From positions 1 through 8,788 of the forward strand of contig DATEMK010000398.1 in the NCBI GenBank assembly GCA_035275625.1: 8,788 nucleotides of DNA. The letters run 5' to 3'. The notes beneath the pieces are model-generated. The model saw only the letters and a program-made list of their open reading frames with translations. It was not told the DNA's origin and made no database searches. Positions 8,701 through 8,788 of the stretch are shown here, piece by piece. The number at the start of each line of letters is the position of its first letter. The stretch's first letter is position 1. The stretch comes from DATEMK01 sp035275625 (GTDB lineage Bacteria > Bacteroidota > Bacteroidia > AKYH767-A > OLB10). Both the position numbers and the translations under genes were made by a program.

Positions 8701-8788
8701 CTGACCGGAATGATGGTCGGATTGCTATTGGTATTTAAAGGACCGACAGGAATTCCATTGGCAGTATAAGTGTAAGTATACGGTCCGG
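5787..8788 (-). CDS. Giant Ig-like/PKD repeat surface protein with type B T9SS C-terminal domain, 5' end outside window
   Basis: The reading frame stays open to the right edge, so only the C-terminal 999 residues are seen and the signal peptide is missing. A TTG codon at 8337-8339 would give an 850-residue protein, but it lies inside a repeat boundary (VTVHPLPTA) and is not a start. Order in the visible part: a cut Ig-like module (1-62), seven complete modules (63-150, 151-237, 238-324, 325-412, 413-499, 500-587, 588-674), a shorter related module (675-744), PKD 1 with WEFGD (745-828), PKD 2 with WTFGDG (829-907) and a gliding-motility C-terminal domain (908-999) with VPNAFTPNADGMNDVF, IFNRWGQKVFE, AGTYVYSIKV and QGTVALVR. 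In the family such proteins are exported by T9SS and held at the cell surface as adhesins or filaments (SprB-like in general design, though these are not SprB-type repeats). The PorP/SprF-like partner that often accompanies type B cargo is not in this window. The role is inferred as adhesion or matrix, with no known ligand. Confidence 0.93.
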   Translation of the reverse strand, partial: GPYTYTYTANGIPVGPLNTNSNPTIIPVSPNINTTYAITSISNVNCPGSVTGTSALVLVTPIPTATISGTTGICLGQGTNLQVSFTGQAPFTYSYNAGATSNGPFTTSSNPAIIHVSPGLTTNYTLAPAVTGNGCTGGTSGNALVTVHPLPTATISGIPTICAGDQTDISISFVGTAPYTYRYTDGTTVSAPIVTSNNPETITVSPATTKTYTLTLISDLHCTGITQGSAIVTVNPLPTANITGTATICKGAQTNLNIAFTGTGPFSYSYSNGTTTFGPFITNNNSVTIPVSPVVTTTYSVTAVSDDNCTGNPSGSVVVTVNQLPTAVISGNPVICNGQLASLTVNFTGTAPFVYSYVGGTTTYGPFTTSSNPATITVSPTANTSYHLTSSVTGAGCTGTTSGNASVTVNQLPTAVIAGNPVICNGSSTTFTVSFTGAPPFAYSYSNGSTTFGPFNTSNLSATITVSPTVTTTYTLTNVSDNNCTGAVSGQALVTVNQLPTAQVTGTAGICKGNSTNLSINFNGTAPYTYYYSDGTNIFGPFTTSNDPEIISVQPAVTTVYSLTSISDANCPGNVTGNAATVTVYNLPNAVISNNSEICYGASTTFTITFTGTPPFVYKYSDGTTTFGPFTTSNNPQNVTVAPLITKTYSLIYLNDLHCQGSVSGTALVTVHNLPTPAITGTNVICDGYSTVFTTAVSYSNYLWSTSETTSSVTLTTAGVYSVIVTDNYGCVSSAAQNLVVHQTPVASFSNDTSLTCEIPNINFFNTSVFPAGSVFHWEFGDNAVSSVENPSHIFNMPGTYPISLIITTQEGCADTLIQDVDIMFYPLPVADFKAEPTVASVFNSTVNFADESQNAITWNWTFGDGRKADVQNPKHYYDEIGKFNVKLIVTNIAGCVSEYNELVLITPFYVPNAFTPNADGMNDVFFSSGYVLDVASYDMRIFNRWGQKVFENNDYHHFWNGLDRNHNPSPAGTYVYSIKVVTKTGKPFEYQGTVALVR
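6765..8786 (-). repeat. Coding tandem array of 261/264-base units (87/88-residue Ig-like modules)
   Basis: Seven complete units lie at 8337-8600, 8076-8336, 7815-8075, 7551-7814, 7290-7550, 7026-7289 and 6765-7025, with a cut unit at 8601-8786. Each begins at P-T/N-A and ends in VTVxxL. The shared pattern is PTAxIxG, ICxG, FxGxxPFxYxYSxGTT, FGPFxTSNNP, VxPxxTTxY, C-T/P/Q-G, VTV. The unit is 87 residues, or 88 when one residue is added near the second cysteine or before the last strand. The period stays in frame throughout, with no stop or frameshift. DNA is still similar between neighbours: 7510-7568 and 7774-7832 are identical at 50 of 59 positions at an offset of exactly 264 bases. The array runs off the window, so its total copy number is unknown. 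Confidence 0.93.

Noticed and set aside
6765..8786. Regular repeats considered as a CRISPR array
   Set aside because: The units are 261-264 bases, in frame, protein-coding and divergent, with no short identical repeats or unique spacers.

Overview
The window looks like a piece of a Bacteroidota chromosome. The evidence is three consecutive genes whose products carry the two classes of type IX secretion (T9SS) C-terminal domain known from that phylum, AT-rich gaps between genes, A/T-rich start regions with no strong Shine-Dalgarno sequence, and the modular Ig/FnIII/PKD architecture typical of Bacteroidota surface proteins. All four protein genes are on the minus strand, so the window is best read from right to left.

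Layout from right to left: (1) 5787 to the right edge holds the C-terminal 999 residues of a very large surface protein. It has at least seven complete and one cut copy of an 87-88 residue Ig-like module with two conserved cysteines, then a shorter variant module, two PKD domains and a gliding-motility-associated (type B) C-terminal domain. Its start lies beyond the window. (2) 3631-5676 is a complete 681-residue secreted protein with about six FnIII-like modules and the same class of C-terminal domain. (3) 1575-3371 is a complete 598-residue secreted protein with six Asp-box (BNR/Ycf48-like) repeats and a type A T9SS sorting domain. A strong terminator hairpin follows it. (4) 1147-1574 is a gap without a credible gene. 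Apart from the terminator, it holds a roughly 290 bp nested inverted-repeat element with four small hairpins built on gtccc-N3/4-gggac type palindromes. (5) 13-1146 is a complete class I (NifS/IscS-type) cysteine desulfurase.

The three large proteins are probably exported through the Sec pathway and then across the outer membrane by T9SS, to be released or anchored on the cell surface. They look like adhesin or extracellular-matrix-type cargo, but no ligand or enzymatic activity can be read from them. The cysteine desulfurase is a housekeeping sulfur-mobilising enzyme. It is separated from the cargo genes by the terminator and repeat element and is probably transcribed independently.

I see no CRISPR array, tRNA, rRNA, transposase, phage gene or defence gene. 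The cargo genes belong to known architectures. The least explained item is the nested hairpin element at 1220-1511, whose outer arms keep base pairing through G-U pairs when read as plus-strand RNA.
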